Source of the DNA: Bacteroidales bacterium
GTDB lineage: Bacteria > Bacteroidota > Bacteroidia > Bacteroidales > UBA932
Assembly (NCBI GenBank): GCA_009774765.1
Contig: VSOK01000011.1
Span: 1-56,962 of the forward strand
DNA length: 56,962 bases
Direction of reading: 5' to 3'
Shown here: piece after piece, positions 8,386-18,482 of the stretch
How the letters are laid out: each line of letters opens with the position of its first letter
How positions within the stretch are numbered: the stretch's first letter is position 1
The notes under the pieces: generated by a model
Seen by the model: the letters and a program-made list of their open reading frames with translations, nothing else
What the model was told of the DNA's origin: nothing
Database searches by the model: none
Made by a program: the position numbers and the translations under genes

Positions 8386-9681
8386 ATGAAAAAGATTGCA
8401 CTTATGATTATGGCATCTGCTTTATTTGCCGTATCTTGTGACCCTAATCTTAACACTCCGAAAACCGCGGAGGTAACAATCAGACTGACTGAGGCGGATA
8501 CCCCTCTGGAAAAGGCTGACGTTACAATAACAGTAAAAGACAACAACAGTTCCGCATCATACGACTCCAAGACAGATGCGGAAGGCACCGCAAAATTCAT
8601 ATTGCCGTCAGGTCTCTATTCAGCGTCTGCATCTTACAGGGAGAACACGACAACCGTATACAACGGATTCAATTCCAATATTTCCGTTTCAGCCGGCACG
8701 GATGCATCCTTTGAAATAGAGATGAAATCATCCAAAGTAAGCCAGATTATAATCAAGGAACTATATATCGGAGGATGCCTGCAGGATGACGGGATAAAGA
8801 CTTTCGGATATGACGGATATGTGATTCTGTACAACAATACGGACATTACTGCGGATGCATCTGACGTATGTTTCGCATTTGCCACTCCTTTCAACTCCAA
8901 CTCAAGCAGCAAATATATGGTGAACGGCAGGCTGTCATACGAATCCGAAGGCTGGATTCCGGCAGGCTATGCAATATGGTGGTTTACTTCCGCAGTCGAG
9001 ATTCCACCTTATTCCCAGATAGTGATTGCAATGAAAGGAGCCGTAGACCACACTCAGATACATTCCAATTCTGTAGACCTGAGCAAAGGTGAATACTATT
9101 GCATGTATGACCCGGAATCAGGATTCAACAATACCACCATATATCCTGCACCTTCGGCAGCAATCCCGTCAAGCCATTATCTCAAGACATACAGGTACGG
9201 CCTCGGCAGCGCCTGGCCATATTCTCAGATTTCTCCGGCATTCTATATTCTTAAACAGACAAATATTGGAGAATTTACCAAGAATACAGAAAATTACGAT
9301 TATACAGAGAATCAGAACCTGCCTAATGTCAAGGTGCCTGTAGAATGGATTCTCGATGGAGTTGAAGTCTATACAACCACAAGTGACAAAAACCATAAAA
9401 GGCTGACATCAGAAATTGACAACGGATATGTCATGTTTACAAAGGCTCTCGGGTATTCTGTATACAGGAATGTGGACCAGGAAGCTACTGAAGCCATAGA
9501 AAGCAATAAAGAGAAACTTATCTACAACTATTCTATGGGAACAGTGGATGTTGAAGGTTCAACCGACCCTTCAGGCATAGATGCAGAGGCGTCAATAAAG
9601 AACGGAGCCATAATCATCTACAAGGACACCAACAACTCGACAAATGACTTCCATCAGAGAAGACAGGCGTCAATAAAATAA
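8386..9681 (+). CDS. DUF4876-like lipoprotein
   Basis: Surface or periplasm-facing lipoprotein of 431 residues. The ATG at 8386 is preferred over one 24 bases upstream because it gives a standard signal with lipobox LFAVSC; Cys17 would be lipidated. Residues about 25-110 look like a carboxypeptidase-regulatory-like sandwich (AEVTIRLTEADTPLEKADV). From about residue 118 (QIIIKELYIGGCLQDDG, YDGYVILYNNTDI) it resembles the DUF4876 family as I know it from Bacteroidales. It sits between a TonB-dependent receptor and an outer-membrane barrel protein with gaps of 36 and 26 bases, so it is probably an accessory or ligand-binding partner of the receptor. No enzymatic motif is seen. Confidence 0.78.
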   Translation: MKKIALMIMASALFAVSCDPNLNTPKTAEVTIRLTEADTPLEKADVTITVKDNNSSASYDSKTDAEGTAKFILPSGLYSASASYRENTTTVYNGFNSNISVSAGTDASFEIEMKSSKVSQIIIKELYIGGCLQDDGIKTFGYDGYVILYNNTDITADASDVCFAFATPFNSNSSSKYMVNGRLSYESEGWIPAGYAIWWFTSAVEIPPYSQIVIAMKGAVDHTQIHSNSVDLSKGEYYCMYDPESGFNNTTIYPAPSAAIPSSHYLKTYRYGLGSAWPYSQISPAFYILKQTNIGEFTKNTENYDYTENQNLPNVKVPVEWILDGVEVYTTTSDKNHKRLTSEIDNGYVMFTKALGYSVYRNVDQEATEAIESNKEKLIYNYSMGTVDVEGSTDPSGIDAEASIKNGAIIIYKDTNNSTNDFHQRRQASIK

Positions 9682-9707
9682 GTATTTTCAATATAATCTT
9701 TTGTTGA

Positions 9708-11309
9708 ATGAAAACCTGCAGAACATTTTGCACAACATTGCTTCTGACGGCAGTTTGTGCCGTAACCGGTGCGCAGCCAAGAAGAGGAATGTATGACTTT
9801 CAGTTCATCAGGGAGGACAATCCATGGCTCACGTCATCGAACGCTTCGGGATTGAGCTCTCTGCAAGCAGACCGAACCTCATACGTTGAAGCATTCTTCA
9901 GAAAGGATGACGGAGGACTTGTAGGCAACAACGGCTCCGACAATGCTCTGCAGGCTGGACTATGCACAGAATCCTACGTAAGGATTTCAGACAGGATATC
10001 ATTCTTCGGCAGAATGGCCTACAAATACACACACGGGAAGAATATGGGGGGACCGATTCTATTGGACCCCTCATACAATCCTGTCAATTTTTACGAGGAC
10101 AGCCCGGAAACCACCGGTGCCAAGAACAAAGAACAGTATATCATTGGCGGAGGCATTTCATACAGTTTCAACAGGAAATGGTCCATCGGAGCAAGAATAG
10201 ATTATGAGGCTGCATACGGAGCCAAACGGAAGGACCCCCGTTTTCATAACGACTGGATGGACCTTGACATGACTATCGGAGGAAAATTCTCCCCGTCAGA
10301 AAAGTTTTCTGTCGGAGCGGATTTCCTTTTCAGGAACACAATCGAGAAAATCAATGCCGACATTTTCGGCGTCAAGGACAAGCAATATTTTACATTCATA
10401 GACTATGGAGGTCTTTTCGGCCGCCGTGAAGGACTGGCAGGCGATACCGGTTTTATCCCGATAAACGCCTCACAGCCAATGGACAATCTTTTCTATGGAG
10501 GGTCCGTCCAAATCGAGGCAGGAGAAAAAGTCAAAGTATTCAACGAACTCACTTTTACTGCACGTGACGGCTCATACGGCAAAAAAGGTTCTTCAACCGT
10601 CCTCTTCTTCGAATATGGAGGATATACATTGTCCTATTCAGGAGATCTTCTTATCCGTAACAGGGCAGAAAATCTGCACAAAGTCCACCTCAAGGCCGAA
10701 TATGAAAGCATAAGGACAAACGAGAACATATACAGAAGGACGACCCCGGCCGGTTCTGCCACAGTAATCGAATATTTCGGACAGAACGAGATACAGACAA
10801 GAACGGCAATAAAAGGCAACCTGTCCTATACCGGCTATCTCGGCATTGAAAATTTCCGGGCGGAATGGGAATACGGAATCAATGCAGATATAGACTATCT
10901 TTCCACTCTGACAACCATATATCCGCATTACAGACAATCCCGCACCATTTGTCTTTCTGCGGAGATATACGGGAAGAAGAATTTTACCGTTTCCGACAAC
11001 ATATTCACTGTCGGAGCAAGCGGAGAATTCGCTATGGGAACCGGAAATCCAAAAAATGACGGAGTATATTCCGGAAGTTCTTCCGAGCCGCCGCGCTCAT
11101 CGGAGACATATCTCAACAGGGACTTCGAATACAAGACCATTTCAAGGGCGGGTGCATCATTATCATTCAGATATACCCGTCTGTTCAAAAAGAACTTCTC
11201 GATTTATGCAGACATAAGCGACAGATATGTGAGAGCGTTGAAATCTCCTGAATTCCTCGGGAACGGATTCCGCAACAGCTTTGTATTCACATTGGGATGC
11301 GCATTCTGA
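9708..11309 (+). CDS. Outer-membrane beta-barrel protein, DUF6850-like
   Basis: The 533-residue protein has a signal peptide (residues 1-22, ending TGAQ). Alternating aromatic and glycine strands run throughout, such as SFFGRMAYKYTHGKN, YIIGGGISYSFNRKWSIGARIDYEAAYG and SVGADFLFRNT, and it ends in Phe (FVFTLGCAF). This is the pattern of a monomeric outer-membrane barrel without a TonB plug. The opening NPWLTSSNASGLSSL and overall design match what I know as DUF6850, but that assignment is from memory. It is translated between the DUF4876 lipoprotein and the M16 peptidase, so it probably belongs to the same outer-membrane assembly. Confidence 0.75.
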   Translation: MKTCRTFCTTLLLTAVCAVTGAQPRRGMYDFQFIREDNPWLTSSNASGLSSLQADRTSYVEAFFRKDDGGLVGNNGSDNALQAGLCTESYVRISDRISFFGRMAYKYTHGKNMGGPILLDPSYNPVNFYEDSPETTGAKNKEQYIIGGGISYSFNRKWSIGARIDYEAAYGAKRKDPRFHNDWMDLDMTIGGKFSPSEKFSVGADFLFRNTIEKINADIFGVKDKQYFTFIDYGGLFGRREGLAGDTGFIPINASQPMDNLFYGGSVQIEAGEKVKVFNELTFTARDGSYGKKGSSTVLFFEYGGYTLSYSGDLLIRNRAENLHKVHLKAEYESIRTNENIYRRTTPAGSATVIEYFGQNEIQTRTAIKGNLSYTGYLGIENFRAEWEYGINADIDYLSTLTTIYPHYRQSRTICLSAEIYGKKNFTVSDNIFTVGASGEFAMGTGNPKNDGVYSGSSSEPPRSSETYLNRDFEYKTISRAGASLSFRYTRLFKKNFSIYADISDRYVRALKSPEFLGNGFRNSFVFTLGCAF

Positions 11310-11340
11310 CAAGCCGAAAACACAAAATCAACAATATCCG

Positions 11341-14166
11341 ATGAAAAACAATTTTCTGATCAGCATACTGGGAGTCATAGCGGCATTTGTCTGCACTGAC
11401 ATCAACGCCCGGGGAAACATAGCGGATGACCCGGAAGTCGTAATAGGGAAGCTTGACAACGGACTGACCTATTATCTGTGGCACAATGAAAAGCCCGAAG
11501 GATGCGCCGATTTCTATATAGTGCACAATGTGGGTGCACTCCAGGAGGAGGACAACCAGAACGGGCTTGCGCATTTCCTTGAACACATGGCATTCAACGG
11601 GACGAAGCATTACCCGGACAAGAAGATTCTTGAATTCCTTGAGCAGGAGGGAGTAAGGTTCGGATACAATATCAACGCCTATACTTCAAAATATGAAACC
11701 GTCTACAATATTTCATCAGTCCCTCTTGTAAGGGAATCCTTCGTGGATTCCGTACTTATGGTACTGCACGACTGGTCCTGCGACATCACCTGCGGGCAGA
11801 AGGCACTGGACGATGAAAGAGGAGTCATAAGCGAGGAATGGAGAAGAAGGGATGAACCAAGGAGCAGGATGGCAATGAGGCAGAATGAACTGATATATCA
11901 CGGTTCCAGACACAACGAGAGAACAGTCCTCGGCACACTTGAAATAATCAACGGATTCAGACGCGATGAAATCCTCGACTTCTATCACAAATGGTACAGG
12001 CCTGACCTTCAGGCCATAATCGTGGTCGGTGATTTCGACACATCTTCTATGGAAGACAAGGTCAGGGAAATGTTTTCCGACATCAGGAAGCAGGACAATC
12101 CGGCGGAAAAGGAGGTTTACCCTATTCCTTCCCTGGAAGAGCCTCTGTTCGAGAATATGATTGATCCGGAAATCAAATATCACACATTGAAAGTAATACA
12201 CAGACAGCCTTTCCCTACACGTGAAGAAAGGGGAAGCGTCTTTTATCTGCAGGACCTGTTTGCAAGACAGATAGTCACAGCCGTCGTCGAGGAACGCTTC
12301 AAGAGGGCAGCCAGAAAAGAAGACTCACCGCTGAAGTCTGCAGTTCTTGTGACCAACCCGTCAAATGTGGATTTCTATACATCCATGTTCACTATGTCGC
12401 CAAAGGCTGATACCCTTTCGGAAGAGGCTTTGGCTTTCTACGCCAGAGAAATCAGACGCATTACAGACTTCGGAATCACGGAAGACGAATTCAATGAGGC
12501 GAAATCCGCCACATACAAAAAGAACAGGCTCAATGCCCTGCCGTCACCGGACGACGTGACATCAAAGGAAAAGGTAAATTTCTGCAAGGAGCATTTTCTC
12601 CGTGGAATACCTTGCATAATGCCGTCCGATTACAAAAAACTCCAGAAGGACATTCTTGATGAACTTTCCTTTGACTTTGCGCAGGGATATATCAGCAAAA
12701 TGTTCACAGAAAGCGAGAAAATATACTCATTCAGCATCAACACCACAGACGAATACAAACTTCCGTCCGTGGAAAGGATGAAAGAAATAATCGCCGGGCA
12801 GGACAGTGTAGTACTGGAACCGGAATATATATCATACAAGACACTTGAACTTGATACGGTCCCGGAAGCCGGACAAATAGTAAAATGCAGGCCATTGAAA
12901 AATGTCGAAGGGGAAATCTGGACATTGAGCAACGGGGTCAGAGTATACTGGCTCCCTTCCGAAAAAGTCAAGTCCAATGTCCACCTGGCCATGACAGCAC
13001 TGTTTGAGACAGGATACGGGGCATTCCCTCAGGAATATAAAGGAGAATCCATAATGGCCAGATATTTCCTTGACAGGTATCTTGGACTCGGTAATATGGA
13101 CAAGATGGAAATGAAGAGCGCGTCAGGTTCCGGAGATGTCTTACTGACCGTGAAGTTCGGAAGGAAATATTCTTCCGTCAACGTTCTTGCCGATGAAAAG
13201 GATGCCGAAAGAGCGTTCAGAATGACTTATACGCAATTGATGTCACCGAACTTCTCGACAGAGGAGACCCTTGAAAAATATAAAATGGACAATATAAACC
13301 TTATCAGAAAAGGAAAGAATAACATCAGGCGTTTCGAGGAGGAAAGAACCACATTGAAATACGGTAATGACCCGTGGCTTTCAGATCCGGATTCAGCTCA
13401 AGTCAGCAACGTCGATTATGATTTCGTAAAACAGATTTTCAGACGCAGCTTTTCCGCTTTAGACAAAATGACTATTTTTGTTTCCAGTGATCTGGACAGG
13501 GAGACTGTAAAGGACCTTGCCTGCAGATATATCGCATCATTAAGCGGAGAGACAGATGCCAGGAAAGCCGAATACAGCCCGCTGGTTCCGGCGTACAGAG
13601 GAACGGTCATTCTGGACAGGACCTATTCAGCCGCGTCAGCCCCGAAAAGTGATGTGCGCTATTGCTTCTGTACAAAGCTGCCTCAGGACCCGAAAAGCAG
13701 GATCACATTGGAAATTCTTGACTACATTATGGGCAACAGGGCTTTGAACCAGATCAGGGAAGTACGCGGAGGGACATATTATGTCCAGTTCTCGTCAGAT
13801 AGGTACGCCGACTGCAAAGGAACTACCGAATCTTCAGTCAGTTTCCAGACAAGACCTGAGATGACGGATATTCTTGTGGAGGACGTACGGACACTTATGA
13901 ATGAAATGTCAGCTTCAGGACCTTCAAGAGACGAAATGGAAGCCGCGGTAAAATATTTTATAAAACACCGCAATGAAAAGAAAGCGGACAGGGAAATTTC
14001 TCTCCGGACAAAGCTCAATGAAGGCATAAGCACAATCATGGACGGCGAGGATTTCAGCTATGACTATGAAAAGGTCATCAGAAGCATCACGGCCAAGGAC
14101 GTACAGAAAACTGCGAGGAAACTCAATAACGGCGACAGATATATTTCAATATTCAGGGAATTATAA
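11341..14166 (+). CDS. M16 family zinc metallopeptidase
   Basis: Exported pitrilysin-type peptidase of 941 residues. The ATG at 11341 is chosen because it gives a signal peptide (MKNNFLISILGVIAAFVCTD, cut near INA); a start 60 bases upstream adds a hydrophilic stretch overlapping the previous gene. The inverted zinc motif H78-F-L-E81-H82 is intact, with E159 at the expected distance (77 residues past the second His) as third ligand. The two halves (active N-half and a C-half starting near residue 520) match the tandem M16 layout of PqqL-like peptidases, which in some bacteria process siderophore-bound or TonB-imported peptides. The gap to the next gene is 11 bases. Confidence 0.92.
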   Translation: MKNNFLISILGVIAAFVCTDINARGNIADDPEVVIGKLDNGLTYYLWHNEKPEGCADFYIVHNVGALQEEDNQNGLAHFLEHMAFNGTKHYPDKKILEFLEQEGVRFGYNINAYTSKYETVYNISSVPLVRESFVDSVLMVLHDWSCDITCGQKALDDERGVISEEWRRRDEPRSRMAMRQNELIYHGSRHNERTVLGTLEIINGFRRDEILDFYHKWYRPDLQAIIVVGDFDTSSMEDKVREMFSDIRKQDNPAEKEVYPIPSLEEPLFENMIDPEIKYHTLKVIHRQPFPTREERGSVFYLQDLFARQIVTAVVEERFKRAARKEDSPLKSAVLVTNPSNVDFYTSMFTMSPKADTLSEEALAFYAREIRRITDFGITEDEFNEAKSATYKKNRLNALPSPDDVTSKEKVNFCKEHFLRGIPCIMPSDYKKLQKDILDELSFDFAQGYISKMFTESEKIYSFSINTTDEYKLPSVERMKEIIAGQDSVVLEPEYISYKTLELDTVPEAGQIVKCRPLKNVEGEIWTLSNGVRVYWLPSEKVKSNVHLAMTALFETGYGAFPQEYKGESIMARYFLDRYLGLGNMDKMEMKSASGSGDVLLTVKFGRKYSSVNVLADEKDAERAFRMTYTQLMSPNFSTEETLEKYKMDNINLIRKGKNNIRRFEEERTTLKYGNDPWLSDPDSAQVSNVDYDFVKQIFRRSFSALDKMTIFVSSDLDRETVKDLACRYIASLSGETDARKAEYSPLVPAYRGTVILDRTYSAASAPKSDVRYCFCTKLPQDPKSRITLEILDYIMGNRALNQIREVRGGTYYVQFSSDRYADCKGTTESSVSFQTRPEMTDILVEDVRTLMNEMSASGPSRDEMEAAVKYFIKHRNEKKADREISLRTKLNEGISTIMDGEDFSYDYEKVIRSITAKDVQKTARKLNNGDRYISIFREL

Positions 14167-14177
14167 AACAAAATATT

Positions 14178-16193
14178 ATGGCTAAAAAATCTACAATCAT
14201 CAGGAACTGGCCGAAGCACCTCCTTCAATGGGGAATTCTTCTCGCCCTGGTCGTATTTATCACTGGACTGATCCCGTCAAAGGAACCGGTTGACCCGGAG
14301 GCTCTCTGCCCTATGGGAGGTCTGGAAGCCCTTACAACCTATATGGTAAGGGGATCGCTTCCGTGCAGTATGAGTTCACTCCAGATAATGATGGGTATAG
14401 CCCTTGCTGCAGCCGTAGTCCTGTTCAGCAAACTTTTCTGCGGACTGATCTGTCCTATAGGTTCAGTTGAGGACCTTCTGACAAGACTCCGCAAAGCCAT
14501 CCGGATAAAGAGCATAGACGTCCGCAACGGTTCTGTACTCGACAAGATTCTCAGGATATTCAAATACGGGCTGCTTTTCCTGATTTTCTATATGACAGCG
14601 AGCACAAGCGAGCTTTTCTGCAAAAAGCTTGACCCCTATTATGCCGTGGCCACAGGGTTCAAAGGCGAAATCGTACTTTGGATGTCAATCGCCTCCCTTG
14701 TAGCAGTGCTTGTCCTGAGCTTTATCATAGACAGGTTCTGGTGCAGATACCTCTGCCCGCTCGGAGCGATTTCCAATTCATTCAAATTCTGGATATGGAT
14801 CATCGGTCTTTTCGCTATTTATTATATACTCGGTCTTCTCGGAGTGAATATTCCTTGGTTTGTGCTTCTTGGAGTATTCTGTCTTACAGGATACCTGCTT
14901 GAGATTTTCAACTCCAGACCGAAAATGCAGATTCTTCATATAGTCAAGGAGCAGAGCCAGTGCAACCATTGCGGTGCCTGCAACAGGCGATGCCCTTACC
15001 ACATTGATATCAATTCGGCCAAAGGAGGCAGAATCAACTCGGTAGACTGCACGCTGTGCGGAGAGTGCGTAGCGACCTGCCCTACCGGAGCATTGAAAAC
15101 CGGAGTGGGACGCAGATGCAAAGGAGGACTCTTGGAGTTTGTACCGGCGGTCATTTCTGTGGTTCTGATTGTTCTCGGAATCTGGATCGGAAGCAAAATC
15201 GAGCTTCCTACAATCGACGTGACCTGGGGAACGGAACAGACTGCGGAAGACGGCACAGTCACTAAACTTGTGGACGTGTCTTCTCTGGAGAAGATGGAAA
15301 TCACAGGACTGCGTTCAGTTAAATGCTATGGAAGCTCAATGGCTTTCAAAGCAAAGCTCCAGAAGATCGCCGGAATATACGGAGTCAAGACATTTGTACA
15401 CCACCACAGGGCTGTCGTGACATACAACCCAGCGCAGATTACTCCGGAACAGATACAAAGGGCGATCTACGAACCGTCAAAATTCAAGGTCAACACTCCG
15501 GACCACCATCAGACAGACAGCATAAAGATCGTGACGATCAGGACAGAGAAGATGTACGACAAGATGGACATCAATTATCTCGGTCTCCAGATGCGCGGCA
15601 CAGGCAAGAAAATCTATGGCGTCGAGACAGAATACGAGTGTCCTCTGATCGTCAGGGTATATATGGATCCTTCCGAGAACCTTGATGAAGACTGGTTTGA
15701 GGAAACCGTGGAGATGAAAAAGCTCGTTATGCCTGTACACGGCGGCGGCACCAGGGAAATAGATGTAGACTATGAATTCGTAAGACTTGAGGACGGGGAG
15801 GAGTTCATCTCCTGCGAAGACTATATCAGATATATGTTCAATCCGTTCAAGGCGGAGTTCAAAAGCAGAGTAGAGGAAGCTTCCGGAAAGAAACAGTTTG
15901 TCTACGAAATCCCGAACGCCAACTACGAGAAGCCTATCATCACCAGGAATATGCCTTATCTGAGCAACCACCTCTCAAAACACGATGGGATCATAGGCAT
16001 ATATCTTCAGCTTAATGATGACCTTGTGCCTTCCATCAGAATCAGATACACAGCTCCTATGACAGAGGAAGAGCTCTGGAAGCTGATGACGATGGAGACC
16101 TGGACCATTACATTCAAGAAGGATGACGTCCGTGAAGTGGATGCAAAAATAGGCTTCACACAACCGGGTACATCATACGAATACAAAGACTGA
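14178..16193 (+). CDS. Membrane polyferredoxin (NapH/CcoG-like) with HMA-like C-terminal part
   Basis: Inner-membrane iron-sulphur protein of 671 residues. Several membrane segments lie between residues 15 and 245. They carry the paired motifs C88-G-L-I-C92-P and C189-R-Y-L-C193-P, typical of NapH, NosR and CcoG electron-transfer proteins. Two [4Fe-4S] motifs follow: C262/C265/C268/C272 and C291/C294/C297/C301, each ending in Cys-Pro. After another membrane segment (about 320-338) the C-terminal part begins with a heavy-metal-associated-like fold: G377-L-R-S380-V-K-C383 occupies the GMTCxxC site, but the first Cys is Ser. The last 230 residues resemble no enzyme I know. CcoG is a cupric reductase, so a role in electron transfer for metal reduction is plausible but inferred. 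Confidence 0.85.
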   Translation: MAKKSTIIRNWPKHLLQWGILLALVVFITGLIPSKEPVDPEALCPMGGLEALTTYMVRGSLPCSMSSLQIMMGIALAAAVVLFSKLFCGLICPIGSVEDLLTRLRKAIRIKSIDVRNGSVLDKILRIFKYGLLFLIFYMTASTSELFCKKLDPYYAVATGFKGEIVLWMSIASLVAVLVLSFIIDRFWCRYLCPLGAISNSFKFWIWIIGLFAIYYILGLLGVNIPWFVLLGVFCLTGYLLEIFNSRPKMQILHIVKEQSQCNHCGACNRRCPYHIDINSAKGGRINSVDCTLCGECVATCPTGALKTGVGRRCKGGLLEFVPAVISVVLIVLGIWIGSKIELPTIDVTWGTEQTAEDGTVTKLVDVSSLEKMEITGLRSVKCYGSSMAFKAKLQKIAGIYGVKTFVHHHRAVVTYNPAQITPEQIQRAIYEPSKFKVNTPDHHQTDSIKIVTIRTEKMYDKMDINYLGLQMRGTGKKIYGVETEYECPLIVRVYMDPSENLDEDWFEETVEMKKLVMPVHGGGTREIDVDYEFVRLEDGEEFISCEDYIRYMFNPFKAEFKSRVEEASGKKQFVYEIPNANYEKPIITRNMPYLSNHLSKHDGIIGIYLQLNDDLVPSIRIRYTAPMTEEELWKLMTMETWTITFKKDDVREVDAKIGFTQPGTSYEYKD

Positions 16194-16201
16194 ATCTTGC
16201 A

Positions 16202-18472
16202 ATGGACAGAAAGATAAAATCCATAGCGATTGCTGCCGTGTGCATCACGACAGCAATCGTTTCGTCTTTTACGGCAAAAGCTGATGAGGGGATGTGGATG
16301 ATCCACGCAATCAATTCAGCACTTGAAAAGAAAATGCAGGAAAGGGGGCTTGAGCTCTCAGCCAATGAAATCTACAACGCCGATGCTGAGGGGGCGACCA
16401 TTTCAGACGCTATAGTATCACTGGATTTCGGATGTACCGGAAGCATCATATCGGACAACGGTCTTCTGATCACCAACCACCATTGCGCCTACGGTGACGT
16501 GCATTCACTCAGCACCGATGAGCACAACTATCTGGAAGAAGGATTCTGGGCGATGGAAGCCGATGAAGAAATCCACATCAAAGGCAAAAACGTATTGTTC
16601 CTCAAAAGAGTAATCGATGTTACCGATGAAGTCAAAGCAATAAGGGAAGATGCAAAAAAGCAGGGTACCCCGATAGGAGGCCGGAAGCTCAGCTTCATAC
16701 TTGAGAAAAAATACAGCACGGAGACAGGCTATGAAGCATCCCTTGCCTCAATGTGGAAAGGCTCCAGATATTATATCGCGCTATACGAAGTATATTCCGA
16801 CATACGCCTTGTCGCTGCGCCTCCAGTGTCGATAGCCGCTTTCGGAGGAGATATAGACAACTGGGAGTGGCCTCAGCACAAAGGAGATTTCGCACTGTAC
16901 CGTGTCTACACTTCACCGGAAGGCAGACCGGCAAAAGAATATTCCGAAAGCAATATTCCTCTGAATCCCAAGAAAAAGCTTGACATCTCCCTTGAAGGAT
17001 ACAGACCCGGAGACTATACTATGGTCATCGGCTACCCGGGAAGGACAGACAGATACAGCAGTTCATTTGACCTGGACTACAGCACACGGGTATCCCTTCC
17101 GATATCGAATGCCATACGCAAACAGAAAATGGACATCATCCGCAGATGGATGGAAACAGCCCCTTCAATAAGGCTGCTGTACTCGGATTTCTTTTTCAGT
17201 CTGAGCAATGTACAGGAACTGAATGAAGGACAGGTGCTCTGCAACAACAGATTCAAAGTCAAAGAGGCAAAAGAGCTGCAGGAGCAGCAGATGCAGGAAT
17301 GGATCGACGCTTCGCCCGAGAGGAAGACCCAATGGGGCGACCTGATTCCGTCAATGGCTGACAAATTCAGCAGAATCGAGGACATCAAACGGAATTCAGT
17401 AATCTACCGCGAGACTCTTGTCAGCGGCTCGGCCATATCCAGATTTGTAAACAGGATCAACAACCTCAGAAATGAGATGTTGCGCAGACAGGGATTTTCC
17501 GGAAGGAAACCTCTGAACGGACAGCCTCCAAAAGAAGAGATTGAATGCTGCTGCAGACACAGGTTCTGCGGCATAGAATACCCTTCCATCAAGGTAAATC
17601 TGATGAAAGAGCTTGAAAGATTTGACCTTGATGTCGAGCGCGACCTGTTCCGGAACTCCGTGGTCAACTATTACACACTGCTTGACAGACGCTGGATGAC
17701 AGACTTCCAGAAAGAAATGCTTGAAAGATTCACCTCGGACGGAAAAGCCGACCTGAACGGCATTGCGGACTATCTCTGGGAAAACAGTTTCCTCACAGAA
17801 AAGGAACGTCTGGACAAATTTATCCGTGAAGAGCATACGATGGAGGAATACTATGCGGATCCGATATTCAAGTTCTTCAATATGCACATCACGGTATTCA
17901 ACAACGCGATAGCCGGGATAGAAGGTGAAAACGACCTGCTTTCCCTTAAAACGGAATACACGCGCGCCCTGTATCAGATGCGTGAAGACAAAGGAATTCC
18001 TCAGGCTCCTGACGCCAACTCGACTATGAGGATAACATACGGCACCGTCGGCGAGCTTGAGCCATACGATGCCGTGATGACATCCTGGAGGACTACTCCG
18101 GAGGGTATCCTGGAAAAATATGATCCTCAGTCGTATGAATTCAATCTTGATGAACGTCAGAAAACCCTGCTTGAAACGAAAGACTGGGGACGCTGGGGCT
18201 TCAATGAGAACCGGAAATCCGACAAGGCGCAAATGTATGTCGACTTCCTCACGGACAACGACATTACAGGAGGAAATTCAGGATCTCCGGTACTGAACTC
18301 GCGTGGAGAACTGATAGGCCTTGCATTTGACGGCAACAAGGAATCGCTGTCAAGCGATGCGGCATATATCAGCGGATACAACAAATGCGTATGTGTCGAC
18401 ATACGTTATATCCTCTGGGTTCTTGACCGATATGCAGGAATGGACAGGATCATTTCCGAACTGGGCATATAA
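16202..18472 (+). CDS. S46 family dipeptidyl-peptidase, DPP7-type specificity
   Basis: Periplasmic serine peptidase of 756 residues that removes dipeptides from peptide N-termini. The signal peptide covers about residues 1-27. Family S46 segments are all present: NHHCAYG (residues 92-98, catalytic His), GGDIDNWEWP (215-224, catalytic Asp region) and GGNSGSP with nucleophile Ser693. Eighteen residues after the Ser is Gly711; the equivalent position is Gly in DPP7 (hydrophobic P1) and Arg in DPP11 (acidic P1), so this copy should be DPP7-like. A cluster C449-C450-C451 plus C456 is unusual for the family. The gene follows the polyferredoxin by 8 bases and precedes comF by 10. Confidence 0.93.
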   Translation: MDRKIKSIAIAAVCITTAIVSSFTAKADEGMWMIHAINSALEKKMQERGLELSANEIYNADAEGATISDAIVSLDFGCTGSIISDNGLLITNHHCAYGDVHSLSTDEHNYLEEGFWAMEADEEIHIKGKNVLFLKRVIDVTDEVKAIREDAKKQGTPIGGRKLSFILEKKYSTETGYEASLASMWKGSRYYIALYEVYSDIRLVAAPPVSIAAFGGDIDNWEWPQHKGDFALYRVYTSPEGRPAKEYSESNIPLNPKKKLDISLEGYRPGDYTMVIGYPGRTDRYSSSFDLDYSTRVSLPISNAIRKQKMDIIRRWMETAPSIRLLYSDFFFSLSNVQELNEGQVLCNNRFKVKEAKELQEQQMQEWIDASPERKTQWGDLIPSMADKFSRIEDIKRNSVIYRETLVSGSAISRFVNRINNLRNEMLRRQGFSGRKPLNGQPPKEEIECCCRHRFCGIEYPSIKVNLMKELERFDLDVERDLFRNSVVNYYTLLDRRWMTDFQKEMLERFTSDGKADLNGIADYLWENSFLTEKERLDKFIREEHTMEEYYADPIFKFFNMHITVFNNAIAGIEGENDLLSLKTEYTRALYQMREDKGIPQAPDANSTMRITYGTVGELEPYDAVMTSWRTTPEGILEKYDPQSYEFNLDERQKTLLETKDWGRWGFNENRKSDKAQMYVDFLTDNDITGGNSGSPVLNSRGELIGLAFDGNKESLSSDAAYISGYNKCVCVDIRYILWVLDRYAGMDRIISELGI

Positions 18473-18482
18473 CATTGTCAGA

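Noticed and set aside
17396..18232. 278-codon minus-strand frame inside the S46 gene
   Set aside because: Antisense shadow of the peptidase gene, whose own motifs on both sides are intact.
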